Shown: positions 42,201 to 51,038 of the stretch, piece after piece
Numbering within the stretch: the first letter of the stretch is position 1
Layout: each line of letters starts with the position of its first letter
From: Micromonospora avicenniae
GTDB taxonomy: Bacteria > Actinomycetota > Actinomycetes > Mycobacteriales > Micromonosporaceae
Direction: 5' to 3'
Assembly (NCBI RefSeq): GCF_900156065.1
Contig: NZ_FTNF01000002.1
Location: 372,001 to 436,000, forward strand
Length of the DNA stretch: 64,000 nucleotides
Program-made: the position numbers and the translations under genes
Notes under the pieces: generated by a model
Told to the model about the DNA's origin: nothing
What the model saw: only the letters and a program-made list of their open reading frames with translations
Database searches by the model: none

Positions 42201-42752
42201 ATGCCCGCTCCCCCGCTGCCCGACATCGCCGCCGCGCTGCGTCGGGAACGGGAGCGGGCCGGCCTGTCGCTGGCCGATCTGGCCCGCCGGGCCGGGCTCT
42301 CCGAGTCCACCCTCGCCCAGCTCGAGTCGACGGACGGCAATCCGGACGTGAGTACGCTCTGGGCGCTCGCGGACGCGCTCGGCGTACCGCTCGCCCGGCT
42401 GGTCGAGACGCACCCGCACGAGGTGCGGGTGATTCCGGCCGGCGAGGGTCCCCGGATCCGCTCCGAGCACGCGGACTTCGCCGGGGCCCTGCTCAGCGCC
42501 GGCTCGGCCGAGGTACGCCGCGACCTCTACCTCATCCGGCTGGAGCCCGGTGCGGTGGGCCGGGCGGAGGCGCACACCCCGCACAGCGTGGAGCACGTCG
42601 TGGTGGCCGCCGGGCGGCTGCGGGTCGGCCCCGAGTCGGAGCTGGTCGAGTTGGGCCCCGGCGACTACGCGGCGTTCCCGGCCGACACTCCGCACCAGTA
42701 CGAGGCGCTGGCGCAGGACACCTTCGCGGTGCTGGTGCTGGAACACCCCTGA
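42201..42752 (+). CDS. XRE-family HTH regulator with cupin sensor domain
   Basis: This 183-residue regulator has an N-terminal XRE HTH (residues ~8-65: LRRERERAGLSLADLARRAG, LSESTLAQLES, PDVSTLWALADALGVPLARL) and a C-terminal cupin (about 75-183) with HTPHSVEHVVVAAGRLRVG and LGPGDYAAFPADTPHQYEAL. Such proteins bind small ligands in the cupin barrel and regulate their own gene and neighbours. A 41-bp dyad directly upstream fits autoregulation. Nothing nearby looks like a dedicated transporter or enzyme target. A 486-bp region with little coding follows. Confidence 0.92.
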   Translation: MPAPPLPDIAAALRRERERAGLSLADLARRAGLSESTLAQLESTDGNPDVSTLWALADALGVPLARLVETHPHEVRVIPAGEGPRIRSEHADFAGALLSAGSAEVRRDLYLIRLEPGAVGRAEAHTPHSVEHVVVAAGRLRVGPESELVELGPGDYAAFPADTPHQYEALAQDTFAVLVLEHP

Positions 42753-43238
42753 CGCGCGCCCGGCCGACTCCGGCCGCCGCATCGACCCGGAACCGGCGCT
42801 CCAACCGCGACCGGCGCGCTCGTCCCCAGGAGACGCGGAAGCGGCGACATCCACAGTGGTGGACGATCCCGCCCAGACCCACTCGCCGGCAGGTGGAGTA
42901 TCGTCGGAGGCCGGATGCGGCTATCGCCCAAAATGTCCGGAACAGTAGGATAACGTTTGAGGTAGTGAACGGTGCCACAGTGGCGTTGGGCGAGCCCACG
43001 CCGCTACCCTCCATCCGCAGCCACACCCTGCCGGAACGGCGAAGTCCGCCGGCGGGTCGGGTGCCCAGCGCGACAATTGGCAACGAGGTGACAACGCCGT
43101 GAGCGAGCGGACGCGAGCCGGCCACCGGAGCGCGGTCCTCGGCGGCCCGGCGTCCGGCGGTCACCCTGTCGCGGCCCCGGCCGGACGGCGTCGGACCGGC
43201 ACCGGCACGCACCCCGGGCGAGGCGACAGGCACGCCGG
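42753..43238. other. 486-bp leader region upstream of the giant WG-repeat gene
   Basis: The interval holds a candidate -10, TAGGAT at 42946-42951, in an unusually AT-rich patch (ATAACGTTTGAGGTAGTGAAC). It also holds a candidate small ORF from 43099 and no other gene I can support. The transcript could have a leader of nearly 280 nt. Confidence 0.4.
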
Positions 43239-43242
43239 ATGA
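43099..43242 (+). CDS. Candidate 47-residue leader ORF coupled to the WG-repeat gene
   Basis: GTG 43099 has GAGGTG 8 nt upstream. The frame encodes 47 residues rich in Gly, Arg and Ala and stops at TGA 43240-43242, which overlaps the ATG of the WG-repeat gene (ATGA). The large gene has no good Shine-Dalgarno of its own, so translation of this ORF may deliver ribosomes to it. The peptide matches nothing I know, and its composition is what random GC-rich DNA would give. Confidence 0.3.
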   Translation: MSERTRAGHRSAVLGGPASGGHPVAAPAGRRRTGTGTHPGRGDRHAG

Positions 43243-46200
43243 GCAGCCGGTACGCAGACCGGTGGCAGGACCCGGCCGAACCGTCCTGGATGGTCGAACC
43301 GACCCACGAGTGGCACCCGCAGTTCCCTGGTCAGCGTTACCCCGGCGACATCGGCGCGCAGTACACACCACCACCCCGCGGCCGGGCCGCCGTGGTCGGC
43401 CGCGCCGACGTGCCGCCGCTCGCCCCGACCCGGCCCGACGGCACGTACGTGGGCCGGTCCTGGGCCGACGAGCCGACGCCGGAGGAGGAGCCGCACGGCT
43501 GGGACCGCCGGCCGGACCGCGCCGACGGACGCCGGTACGACGACGAGCCGTACCGCACGCCGCACGCCGAACCAGCCTGGCCCGACGAGCGACCGTCGAT
43601 GCGCCGCCGGGACCCGGACGGCCGCACCGAGTGGGCCGACCGCCGCTCGCGCGGCGAGGATCGCGGCACCCGGGAGAACGCCTGGGAGCGAGGGCCGACA
43701 CCGGACACCCGCGCGCACCACGCCGAACGCAACCCGGGGTATCCGCCCGCCCGGCCGGTCTCCCCCGCGCCCCGCTCTCCCCAGCCGGGTTGGATGCCCG
43801 AGCCGGACGAGGAGCCGTCCCGCCGATACGACGGTGGGCGGCCGTCCGCCGGCCACGAGGGACGCCCGCCCGTCGGCGGCCGCACACGCTACCCGTGGGG
43901 TCACGCCCCGGATCGGGACCGGCGCCCGGACGACCTCCGGCACGACCCGCCCGGCCGTGCGGAGCGGCCACGCCACCCGGAACACGCCCGGCACCCCGAC
44001 GACGCACGCGGCCCGCGCTACGACGACCGGCCACGCTACGAGGACGGGCCGCAGCGCCCCGCCGCGCGACCCCGCGACGACGACGAGCACCCCCGCCGTC
44101 CCGACCACGACCGGCCCGGCCGCCCGCATCACGAGGACGATCGTGCGTACGACCGTGGCGGGCATCCGCGTCCCGAGCCGGACCGGCGCGGGCAGCCCCG
44201 CGAGGCGGCCGGCTACACCGACCCGTACGCCGATCGGCGTACGCGCGAGCAGGGCCGGCCGGAGACGCACCGCGAAGGGTGGCCGCGACCCGAGCCCGAG
44301 GCACGGGCGGCGTCCTGGCCGCCGGGACCAGCGCGCCCCGGCCGGGACCCGGCACAGCGCGGCGAACCGCGACCGGAACCACGCCGGCCGGTCGAGCCCG
44401 AGGCATCGCCTCACGGCGCCGGACGGCAGGAGCTGCCGCCCCGGTACGACGACACACAACGCGCGCCCGGCCGGCCCTACCCGCCGGCCGCCGCCGCACC
44501 GGCCCGGGACATGCCGATGTCCGGCCCGCCCGTCTCGCCCGCCCCGACGGGCGGCCGACCCACGGGGCCCGCGCCGGCCGGCAGGACGTACCCGCCGACA
44601 CCCGCGGCCCCACCGGCGCACCCGGCTCCCTCGCGGTCCGGCGTGCCCGACAGACCGATCTCACCCGCGCCGGCGCGACCGGTCTCGTCGGCGCCCGTCT
44701 CCCCCGCACCGCCCGGCCACGTCCCGGGGGCACCCGTCTCCCCCGCACCGGCCCGACCGGTCTCGTCGGCGCCCGTCTCCCCCGCACCGCCGGGCCACAC
44801 CCCGGGGGCGCCGGCGTCCGGCTCGACCGCGCACCACAGGCCGGTCTCCGGTCCGCCGGGGAGCGGGACGCGACCCGAGTTCCGCCCCACCCCCGAGCCG
44901 CCCTCGGGCGCGCCGGCCCCGACGCGGCCCGCACCGGCTCCATCGGCCGAGGCGACCAGCCGGACGGCTCACCCCGTCCAGGGGCCACCGCCTGGACCGG
45001 CCGTCCCGCCCCGCCCGCCGTCGGCCGCTCCGCCCGCGCCGCGTACAGCGGACCGGCCCACGCCGGACGAGCCGCCGCGCCACGACGGACCATCCACTGT
45101 GGATCGAGGTGTGCCCGGCGAACGGCCGCCGGACCGGGGCCGTCCGGGCGTCGAAGGCGCTCACCCCTACCCCGGCGCACCGTCCGAGCAGCGGCCGACC
45201 GAGGGTGAACGCTCCTCCGCCGGGAGCACCGTGTCCCCTGCGGATTCAGCGGCGCCGGCCGCCCCGCCGGCACCCGGCACGCCACGGGTGTACGTCCCAC
45301 CGCCCCCCTCGGGTGCGCCCGCGTACCGGCCGGAGCCCGAGCCCGCCGGTGGTTCGGACGCCTGGTTCCGCCCGGCCCGACCGACGCCCAGCGAACCCGA
45401 GTCGACCCCGTCCACCGGCCGGTCGGAGCAGGCCACCGGCCGGTCGGAGCAGGCCGCGGCGCAGCCGTCCGGGTCGGCGTCCGGCCACACCGAGGACCGG
45501 ACGACGGTGCAGCCGGACCGGTCGACCAGCGACACCCCTGCGTCCTCGACTCCGAAGCCGGTCCACACCCCACCCACCCCGCATCCGCCGGCCGCGGCCC
45601 AGACGCCATCGACGGCGACGCGGCCCGTGGATCCGCAGGCATCCGCCCCACACCCGCCGGCCGCACCGGAGCCGCCCGCCACGCCCGAGCCATCGGACGA
45701 CGCGTCCGCCGCCCCGCCGGTGGCCGGCCATGTCGAGACGTCGACCTCCGAACCGGAACCGCCGGCAACCGCGCCCGTCGACGCTCCGGTGAACCGACCG
45801 GCCAGTGTGCTCGACGAGCCGGTGAATCCACCGGCCGCCGGGATGGTCGACGCTCCGGTCAACCCGCCAGCCGCCCGGATGGTCGACGAGTCGGGTGTCC
45901 TGGCCGCCGATCCGATCGAAGCGGCGGCACCGGCGGCCGCCCCCGTCGACGCACCCGCACCGACGGTCGGTCAGTTCGGCACGCAGCAGGCTCCGCCGGC
46001 CGGACCGGTCGAGGCCACCACGGGGACGCCCGTGGACGTGGCGGAGGTCGACCCGGCGGACGACGTCGCGTCGGCGCCGGACGCACCGGCGGCCGCGTCG
46101 CCGAGTGCCGGACGCGAGCCAACCCGGTCGCCGATACCCGATGAGTCCGGCACCGTCGCCACGTCCGTACCGGACGAGCACAGCTCGACCTCGTCGTTCC

Positions 46201-48638
46201 CTGCTGACCTCGCCGCAGCGGTCCCCGACCCGGCGCAGCCCGTCTCAGCGCCGCCGATCCCAGCGCGGCCCGTCTCAGCACCACCGATCCCAGCGCCACC
46301 GGTCTCAGCGCAGCCGATCCAAGCTCAGCCGGTCTCAGCACCACCGCTCTCGGCACAGCCGGTCTCGGCGCCGCCCGCGCCGGCGGGTCCGGTCCCCGCG
46401 CCGTCAGCACCAGCGCAGCCCGTCGCGGCTCCGGCCGTACCCGGTCCGGCCGTGCAGGTGCCCGCCGTGCCGGAGCCGCCCCGCACGGCGACGGTCGTCC
46501 CGGAGCCGCCCCGCACGGCGACGGTCATCCCGGAGCCGCCCCGCACGGCGGCGGTCGCCCCCGAGGCGGTCGCCCGCGAAACGGCCGTCCCGGAGACGGT
46601 TCTGAAGACGGGCGGCACGGGGACGGGCGGCACGGAAACGGCCGGCGCTCAGACCGCCGGGGGCTTTCCCGCCGCGACAACCACCCCGCGCCAGACCTCC
46701 GCGTCACCCACCGAGCCGGACTCCTCGGCACCGGCTCCGTCGGCGAGCACGCCAGCCGGCGCGGACGACGCGGAGGTGGACGAGGCGGAGGTGGCAGCTG
46801 GCGGGCTGGATGGGACACCTCCGACCGCTCCCGCCGCCTCGTCCGCGACGGCGCCGGCCGACGCGACGGTGCCGGCCGACGCGACGGTGCCGGGTCCGGG
46901 CGGGCCCGCGCCCGATCGGGTGACACCACCGACGCAACCCGTGGCGACGCCGGCGTCCGCACCCCCGGTCACGTTCGGCCCCACGCCGCAGCCCGGCTCC
47001 GCCGCCGCGCCGGCCTCCGCCGCTTCGGCGCGTCCGGTGTCCGCGCCACCCGGATCCGTCTCGCCGCACTCGACCACTGTCGGGTCCGAGCCGGAATCCG
47101 GTCGCTCGACCGGCCCGACCGCCACGCCGGCGGCCGGACCGGTCTCCACGCCACCCACCGCGCCAGAGTCCGAGCGACCGACCGCGCCACCAGCCGGGCC
47201 AGAGTCCGAGCGACCCGCCGAACCGGCCGCCGGCACCGACGCCGCGCCCCTGACCGGCCGGGAGTCCGAGCAGCCCGCCGAACCGGCCGCCGCGCCACCG
47301 GCGTCGTCCGTGTCCGCCCCGCCCGCCGCGCCGATGGCCGCCGAGCAGGGCGACCCCGAGCAGGTGTTGGCGAGCTACCGCTGGCAGATCGACCCGGTGA
47401 CGCTCCGGGAGGTCGTGGACGACCCCGAGGAGCTGCGGATCATCCGACGGCGGCTCACCGAGAAGCTGGGTACGGCCGTCGACAACCGGGCCCGCGCCCG
47501 GCTGCTCAGCCTCCGTGCCGTGGCCACCCGCGTCCTCGGGGAACTCGACGACGCCCTCGCCGACGCGCGGCTCGCCCTCACGTACGCGGAAGCGACAGGC
47601 GAGCTACGCCGGATCGCGCTCGCCCAGGCCCGGCTGGCGCAGGTGCTCCGCTGGCGCGGCGAGTTCGTGGAGGCCGACCAGCTGTTCGCCCGGGCCACCT
47701 CGCCCGAGTTGCCGGACCGGCTGCGCGCCGCGCTGCACGAGCACGCCGGACGATCCTGCGTCGACCAGGGCCGGTTCATGGAGGCCTGCCAGCACTTCGA
47801 GCGGGCGCTCGACCTGCGCGGTGCCGGGGATGCCGAGCTGCTGGCCCGGGTCCGGGTCGCGCTCGACGCGATCGCCGAGCGGGCGGCGGAGGGCTTCGGG
47901 CCGTACCCGCGCAGCCGCGACGAGGTCCTGGAGCGGATCCAACCCCCGGTGCCCGCACGCGACGGCGCGCTGTGGGGCTACACCGACCCGGAGGGCGACC
48001 TGGTCATCCCGGCCCGGTACGCCGAGACCCAGCAGTTCCGCGAGGGGCTGGCCTGGGTACGCCGGCCCGACACCGACCGCTGGTCGCTGATCGCGCTCAC
48101 CGGTACCACGGTGATCCAGCCCTCGTACCTCGCGGCCCGTCCGTTCTCCGACGGGCTGGCCTGGGTGCTCCGGAACGCCGCCGAGGGCTGGCTGGCCATC
48201 GACCCGACCGGCGACGTGGTCGTTCCGCCCGGGTTCGCCGACGTACGGCCGTTCCGCCGGGGCGTGGCGGCGGTCCGGCGCGACGGTTGGGGCGCTGTCG
48301 ACCGGTCCGGCCAGATCGTCGTGCCGACGAAGTACCACGGTTTCCGCACGGCCATGGCCGACGGTCGGCTCATCGACGGCTTCACCGACGAGGGACTAGC
48401 CGTGATCGAGTTGGCCGGCCGGCACGGTGTGGTGGACCACACCGGCAACATGATCGTGCAGCCGGTGCATCCGGTGCTGGTCGTGCATCCGGTCGCCTTC
48501 CTGGTGGGTACGGGCACCGGGCGGTGGGGCGCGCTCGATCGACGCGGGAATCCACTGATAGAGCCGGTGCACCGCACACCGGAGGACGTGCTCGACGAGA
48601 TCGAGCGCCTGCTCGCCGACACCAACCCGGTGCTCTAG
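43239..48638 (+). CDS. Giant 1,799-residue protein: disordered Pro/Ala-rich region, TPR-like segment, C-terminal WG repeats
   Basis: Residues 1 to about 1370 are low-complexity. Charged Arg/Asp/Pro-rich sequence (MSSRYADRWQDPAEPSW onward) grades after ~350 into Pro/Ala/Ser/Thr/Val-rich repeats, with no signal peptide or membrane helix. Residues ~1375-1565 form a helical segment resembling TPRs (LASYRWQIDPVTLREVVDDP, ALADARLALTYAEATGELRR, ACQHFERALDLRG). From ~1575 to 1790 there are about five WG repeats (LWGYTDPEGDLVIPARYAE, GWLAIDPTGDVVVPPGFAD, GWGAVDRSGQIVVPTKYHG, RWGALDRRGNPLIEPVH). It could be a large cytosolic scaffold. The whole frame has strong third-position GC bias. Antisense frames across it are shadows. 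Confidence 0.88.
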   Translation: MSSRYADRWQDPAEPSWMVEPTHEWHPQFPGQRYPGDIGAQYTPPPRGRAAVVGRADVPPLAPTRPDGTYVGRSWADEPTPEEEPHGWDRRPDRADGRRYDDEPYRTPHAEPAWPDERPSMRRRDPDGRTEWADRRSRGEDRGTRENAWERGPTPDTRAHHAERNPGYPPARPVSPAPRSPQPGWMPEPDEEPSRRYDGGRPSAGHEGRPPVGGRTRYPWGHAPDRDRRPDDLRHDPPGRAERPRHPEHARHPDDARGPRYDDRPRYEDGPQRPAARPRDDDEHPRRPDHDRPGRPHHEDDRAYDRGGHPRPEPDRRGQPREAAGYTDPYADRRTREQGRPETHREGWPRPEPEARAASWPPGPARPGRDPAQRGEPRPEPRRPVEPEASPHGAGRQELPPRYDDTQRAPGRPYPPAAAAPARDMPMSGPPVSPAPTGGRPTGPAPAGRTYPPTPAAPPAHPAPSRSGVPDRPISPAPARPVSSAPVSPAPPGHVPGAPVSPAPARPVSSAPVSPAPPGHTPGAPASGSTAHHRPVSGPPGSGTRPEFRPTPEPPSGAPAPTRPAPAPSAEATSRTAHPVQGPPPGPAVPPRPPSAAPPAPRTADRPTPDEPPRHDGPSTVDRGVPGERPPDRGRPGVEGAHPYPGAPSEQRPTEGERSSAGSTVSPADSAAPAAPPAPGTPRVYVPPPPSGAPAYRPEPEPAGGSDAWFRPARPTPSEPESTPSTGRSEQATGRSEQAAAQPSGSASGHTEDRTTVQPDRSTSDTPASSTPKPVHTPPTPHPPAAAQTPSTATRPVDPQASAPHPPAAPEPPATPEPSDDASAAPPVAGHVETSTSEPEPPATAPVDAPVNRPASVLDEPVNPPAAGMVDAPVNPPAARMVDESGVLAADPIEAAAPAAAPVDAPAPTVGQFGTQQAPPAGPVEATTGTPVDVAEVDPADDVASAPDAPAAASPSAGREPTRSPIPDESGTVATSVPDEHSSTSSFPADLAAAVPDPAQPVSAPPIPARPVSAPPIPAPPVSAQPIQAQPVSAPPLSAQPVSAPPAPAGPVPAPSAPAQPVAAPAVPGPAVQVPAVPEPPRTATVVPEPPRTATVIPEPPRTAAVAPEAVARETAVPETVLKTGGTGTGGTETAGAQTAGGFPAATTTPRQTSASPTEPDSSAPAPSASTPAGADDAEVDEAEVAAGGLDGTPPTAPAASSATAPADATVPADATVPGPGGPAPDRVTPPTQPVATPASAPPVTFGPTPQPGSAAAPASAASARPVSAPPGSVSPHSTTVGSEPESGRSTGPTATPAAGPVSTPPTAPESERPTAPPAGPESERPAEPAAGTDAAPLTGRESEQPAEPAAAPPASSVSAPPAAPMAAEQGDPEQVLASYRWQIDPVTLREVVDDPEELRIIRRRLTEKLGTAVDNRARARLLSLRAVATRVLGELDDALADARLALTYAEATGELRRIALAQARLAQVLRWRGEFVEADQLFARATSPELPDRLRAALHEHAGRSCVDQGRFMEACQHFERALDLRGAGDAELLARVRVALDAIAERAAEGFGPYPRSRDEVLERIQPPVPARDGALWGYTDPEGDLVIPARYAETQQFREGLAWVRRPDTDRWSLIALTGTTVIQPSYLAARPFSDGLAWVLRNAAEGWLAIDPTGDVVVPPGFADVRPFRRGVAAVRRDGWGAVDRSGQIVVPTKYHGFRTAMADGRLIDGFTDEGLAVIELAGRHGVVDHTGNMIVQPVHPVLVVHPVAFLVGTGTGRWGALDRRGNPLIEPVHRTPEDVLDEIERLLADTNPVL
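44676..44831 (+). repeat. 78-bp tandem duplication in the WG-repeat gene
   Basis: Two 78-bp units (44676-44753 and 44754-44831) encode 26-residue repeats that begin RPVSSAPVSPAPPGH. They are nearly identical at the DNA level, pointing to a recent duplication. Confidence 0.8.
46231..46560 (+). repeat. Eleven consecutive 30-bp periods in the WG-repeat gene
   Basis: Seven units of the type xxPVSAPPxx (46231-46440), one degenerate unit (46441-46470) and three near-identical units encoding PEPPRTATV (46471-46560) stay in exact 30-bp register. The array is in frame and translates as decapeptides. Confidence 0.8.
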
Positions 48639-48837
48639 CGGGTCTACGGCGACGACCCGGCGGCCGGCGGCGGCCCGAGCAGTTCGACTGCTACCGCCCG
48701 ACCGGCGGTCGCCGGCCCGCACCCCGCCAGGCCCACCCGGTGTGCGCCACCGCCGTCGGCACCCGGGCGAACCCGTGCGGACGAGGGACGACACACACCG
48801 GAGGACGGCGGGGGGGTAGGCAGCCGGAGATCAGGGT

Positions 48838-48843
48838 TAGGGT
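48838..48843 (+). promoter_or_regulatory. -10 element TAGGGT, leaderless promoter of the aldo/keto reductase
   Basis: TAGGGT ends 7 nt before ATG 48851. GAGG lies only 2 nt from the ATG, too close to act as an RBS. Confidence 0.5.
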
Positions 48844-48850
48844 CGAGGTC

Positions 48851-49849
48851 ATGGAATTCCGTCACCTGGGCCGCTCCGGCCTTCTGGTCAGCGAGATCTC
48901 GTACGGCAACTGGATCACCCACGGCTCGCAGGTCGAGGAGGACGCCGCCCTCGCCTGCGTACGGGCCGCGCTCGACGCCGGCATCACCACCTTCGACACC
49001 GCCGACGTGTACGCCGGCACGAAGGCCGAGGAGGTGCTCGGCCGTGCCCTGAAGGGTGAGCGGCGCGAGGGCATCGAACTCTTCACCAAGGTGTACTGGC
49101 CGACCGGCCCGGGCCGCAACGACCGGGGCCTGTCCCGCAAGCACATCATGGAGTCGATCAACGGCTCGTTGCGCCGGCTGCAGACCGACTACGTGGACCT
49201 GTACCAGGCCCACCGGTACGACTACAGCACGCCGCTGGAGGAGACGATGGAGGCCTTCGCCGACGTCGTGCACTCCGGCAAGGCGCACTACATCGGCGTC
49301 TCCGAGTGGAAGGCGTCCCAGATCCGCGAGGCGCACAAGCTCGCCCGTGAGCTGAAGATCTCGCTGATCTCCAACCAGCCGCAGTACTCGATGCTGTGGC
49401 GGGTCATCGAGGGCGAGGTCGTACCCACCAGCGAGGAGCTGGGCGTCGGCCAGATCGTCTGGTCGCCGATGGCCCAGGGCGTGCTCTCCGGCAAGTACCT
49501 GCCGGGCCAGCCGCCACCGGCCGGTTCCCGCGCCACCGACGAGAAGTCCGGGGCGAACTTCATCGCGCGTTTCCTCAACGACGAGGTGCTGACCCGGGTG
49601 CAGCAGCTCCGGCCGCTGGCCGAGCAGGCCGGGCTCACCATGCCCCAGCTCGCCATCGCCTGGGTGCTGCAGAACCCGAACGTCTCCTCGGCGATCATCG
49701 GCGCGTCCCGCCCCGAGCAGGTGTACGACAACGTCAAGGCGGCCGGCGTGAAGCTCGACGCCGACCTGCTCAAGAAGATCGACGAGATCCTCGACCCGAT
49801 CACCGAGCGCGACCCGGCCAAGACCGAGAGCCCGGCGCAGCGCCCGTGA
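48851..49849 (+). CDS. Aldo/keto reductase (Kv-beta/YghZ-like)
   Basis: This 332-residue NADPH-dependent oxidoreductase has a TIM-barrel fold. The catalytic tetrad is visible: Asp and Tyr in TFDTADVYAG, Lys in ELFTKVYWP, His in LYQAHRYDY. IIGASRPEQVYDNVKA near the end binds the cofactor phosphate. MEFRHLGRSGLLVSEISYGN is typical of the subfamily related to voltage-gated channel beta subunits and YghZ. The substrate is unknown. The frame is open upstream into the WG-repeat gene but the promoter and family start place it at 48851. It is convergent with the M50 protease, with a hairpin between. Confidence 0.93.
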   Translation: MEFRHLGRSGLLVSEISYGNWITHGSQVEEDAALACVRAALDAGITTFDTADVYAGTKAEEVLGRALKGERREGIELFTKVYWPTGPGRNDRGLSRKHIMESINGSLRRLQTDYVDLYQAHRYDYSTPLEETMEAFADVVHSGKAHYIGVSEWKASQIREAHKLARELKISLISNQPQYSMLWRVIEGEVVPTSEELGVGQIVWSPMAQGVLSGKYLPGQPPPAGSRATDEKSGANFIARFLNDEVLTRVQQLRPLAEQAGLTMPQLAIAWVLQNPNVSSAIIGASRPEQVYDNVKAAGVKLDADLLKKIDEILDPITERDPAKTESPAQRP

Positions 49850-49855
49850 CGCCCT

Positions 49856-49890
49856 CCGGTCCGGCCGGCGCGTCAGCCCGGCCGGACCGG
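49856..49890. terminator. Bidirectional terminator between AKR and M50 genes
   Basis: A perfect 13-bp stem CCGGTCCGGCCGG / CCGGCCGGACCGG with a 9-nt loop sits in the 45 bp between two convergent stop codons. Confidence 0.7.
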
Positions 49891-49894
49891 CCCG

Positions 49895-50692
49895 TCAGCC
49901 CTGCCAGAAGCGGATCAGGTCGAGCCCGTCGGCGTAGAGCCAGGACGGCAGGCCGAGCACCTCGCCGACGGTGAAGACCACGTCGAAGAACCAGCCGCTG
50001 ATCCGTGGATTCCACAGCAGCGCGAACAGCAGGATGAATCCGTACGGGGCGAAGAGGTCGTACATCCGGCGCCACTGCTGGTTCAGCCAGGGCTGAATCA
50101 TGTTTCCGCCGTCCAGCCCCGGCACCGGCAGCAGGTTGAGTGCACTCGCCGTGAGCTGGAGGAACGTCAACAGCGCCACGCCGGCCCAGAACTCGACAGA
50201 CCCGCCGGCGCCGGTGCCGACCCGCAACACCAGCACGAGCACCAGCGTGAACACCACGTTGGTGGCCGGTCCGGCGAGGCTGACCAGGGTGTGCCGCAGC
50301 CGTCCCGGAATGGCGTGCCGGTCCACCCAGACCGCACCGCCCGGCAGCCCGATGCCGCCGAGCAGCACCACCAGCACCGGCAACGCTATGGACAGCAACG
50401 GGTGGCTGTACTTCAGCGGGTTGAGGGTCAGGTAGCCGCGGTGCGCGACGCTACGGTCGCCGGCCCGGAAGGCGACGATCGCGTGGGCGTACTCGTGCAG
50501 GCAGAGCGACACCAGCCAACCGGAGACCACGAACCCGAAGACGTCCAGCCGGACGTTGCCGACCTCGTTCCAGGCGAGCACCCCGGTGGTCACGAAGAGC
50601 GCCACCAGGGCGACGAAGATGGGGCTCGGCCGGAACGCCGCCCGTGGCACGCCGAGTATCAGCGACTCCCCGCCCTGGCGCACGGTGGCCAT
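49895..50692 (-). CDS. M50-family site-2-type membrane metalloprotease (rhomboid-like position unknown substrate)
   Basis: This 265-residue intramembrane zinc protease belongs to the S2P/M50 (SREBP protease, FtsH-independent) group. HEYAH in VSLCLHEYAHAIVAFRAGD is the zinc motif within a membrane helix, and NLLPVPGLDGG is the conserved third-ligand loop near residue 200. Six or so predicted helices, no PDZ domain, so it is the compact form. The substrate is unknown. ATG 50692 shares one base with the stop of the upstream 66-residue gene (TGATG), so the two are coupled. The longer in-frame extension overlaps that gene and was rejected. Confidence 0.9.
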   Translation of the reverse strand: MATVRQGGESLILGVPRAAFRPSPIFVALVALFVTTGVLAWNEVGNVRLDVFGFVVSGWLVSLCLHEYAHAIVAFRAGDRSVAHRGYLTLNPLKYSHPLLSIALPVLVVLLGGIGLPGGAVWVDRHAIPGRLRHTLVSLAGPATNVVFTLVLVLVLRVGTGAGGSVEFWAGVALLTFLQLTASALNLLPVPGLDGGNMIQPWLNQQWRRMYDLFAPYGFILLFALLWNPRISGWFFDVVFTVGEVLGLPSWLYADGLDLIRFWQG

Positions 50693-50892
50693 CACTCGGC
50701 TGTGGGCAGCAGGCTCATCCGGTACTCGACCCGGTCGTCGTCGACGAGCGCGACCGAGGTGACGCCGGACGACGCGAGCTCGCGCCAGACCTGACCGATC
50801 CAGGACTCGGCGTCGGCCTGGCTGCCGAACGACTCCGCCGGGCCCTGCACCGGCTGGCCGTCCGTGCCCTCGTACCGCCAGCTCCACGCCAT
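50692..50892 (-). CDS. Conserved small protein (66 aa) coupled to the M50 protease
   Basis: This 66-residue protein begins MAWSWRYEGTDGQPVQGPAE and contains SQADAESWIGQVWRELASSG and VALVDDDRVEYRMSL. It has a compact alpha/beta pattern with no Cys or membrane helix. It looks like a small conserved actinobacterial protein rather than random sequence, since the codon bias fits and the frame is coupled by TGATG to the protease gene. GGGGAG lies upstream of ATG 50892. Function unknown; it may accompany or regulate the protease. Confidence 0.75.
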   Translation of the reverse strand: MAWSWRYEGTDGQPVQGPAESFGSQADAESWIGQVWRELASSGVTSVALVDDDRVEYRMSLLPTAE

Positions 50893-51026
50893 GCCGCGTC
50901 TCCCCTCGCCGCTGTGGTCCCCATGGGATGAACCCTCGCAAGCGTAGTCGCCCTGGCGCGCGACGGCCGCTCGCTCGCCCGTCGGGCGGTCGTACGGGCG
51001 TCGATAACCGGGTCCGCGCCTGCCGG

Positions 51027-51032
51027 TACGGT
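51027..51032 (+). promoter_or_regulatory. -10 element TACGGT, leaderless promoter of the Ser/Thr kinase
   Basis: TACGGT ends 6 nt before GTG 51039, with the spacer GGCCCG. There is no Shine-Dalgarno. Confidence 0.6.
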
Positions 51033-51038
51033 GGCCCG

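Noticed and set aside
42532..45831. 1,099-residue minus-strand open frame and several others of 200-650 residues across the giant gene
   Set aside because: They are antisense shadows caused by extreme GC bias; composition is Arg/Pro-rich with no motifs, while the plus-strand frame has normal codon bias and recognisable C-terminal domains.
46231..46560. 30-bp periodic array considered as a CRISPR
   Set aside because: Units are contiguous without spacers, in frame with a coding sequence, and no cas gene is nearby.
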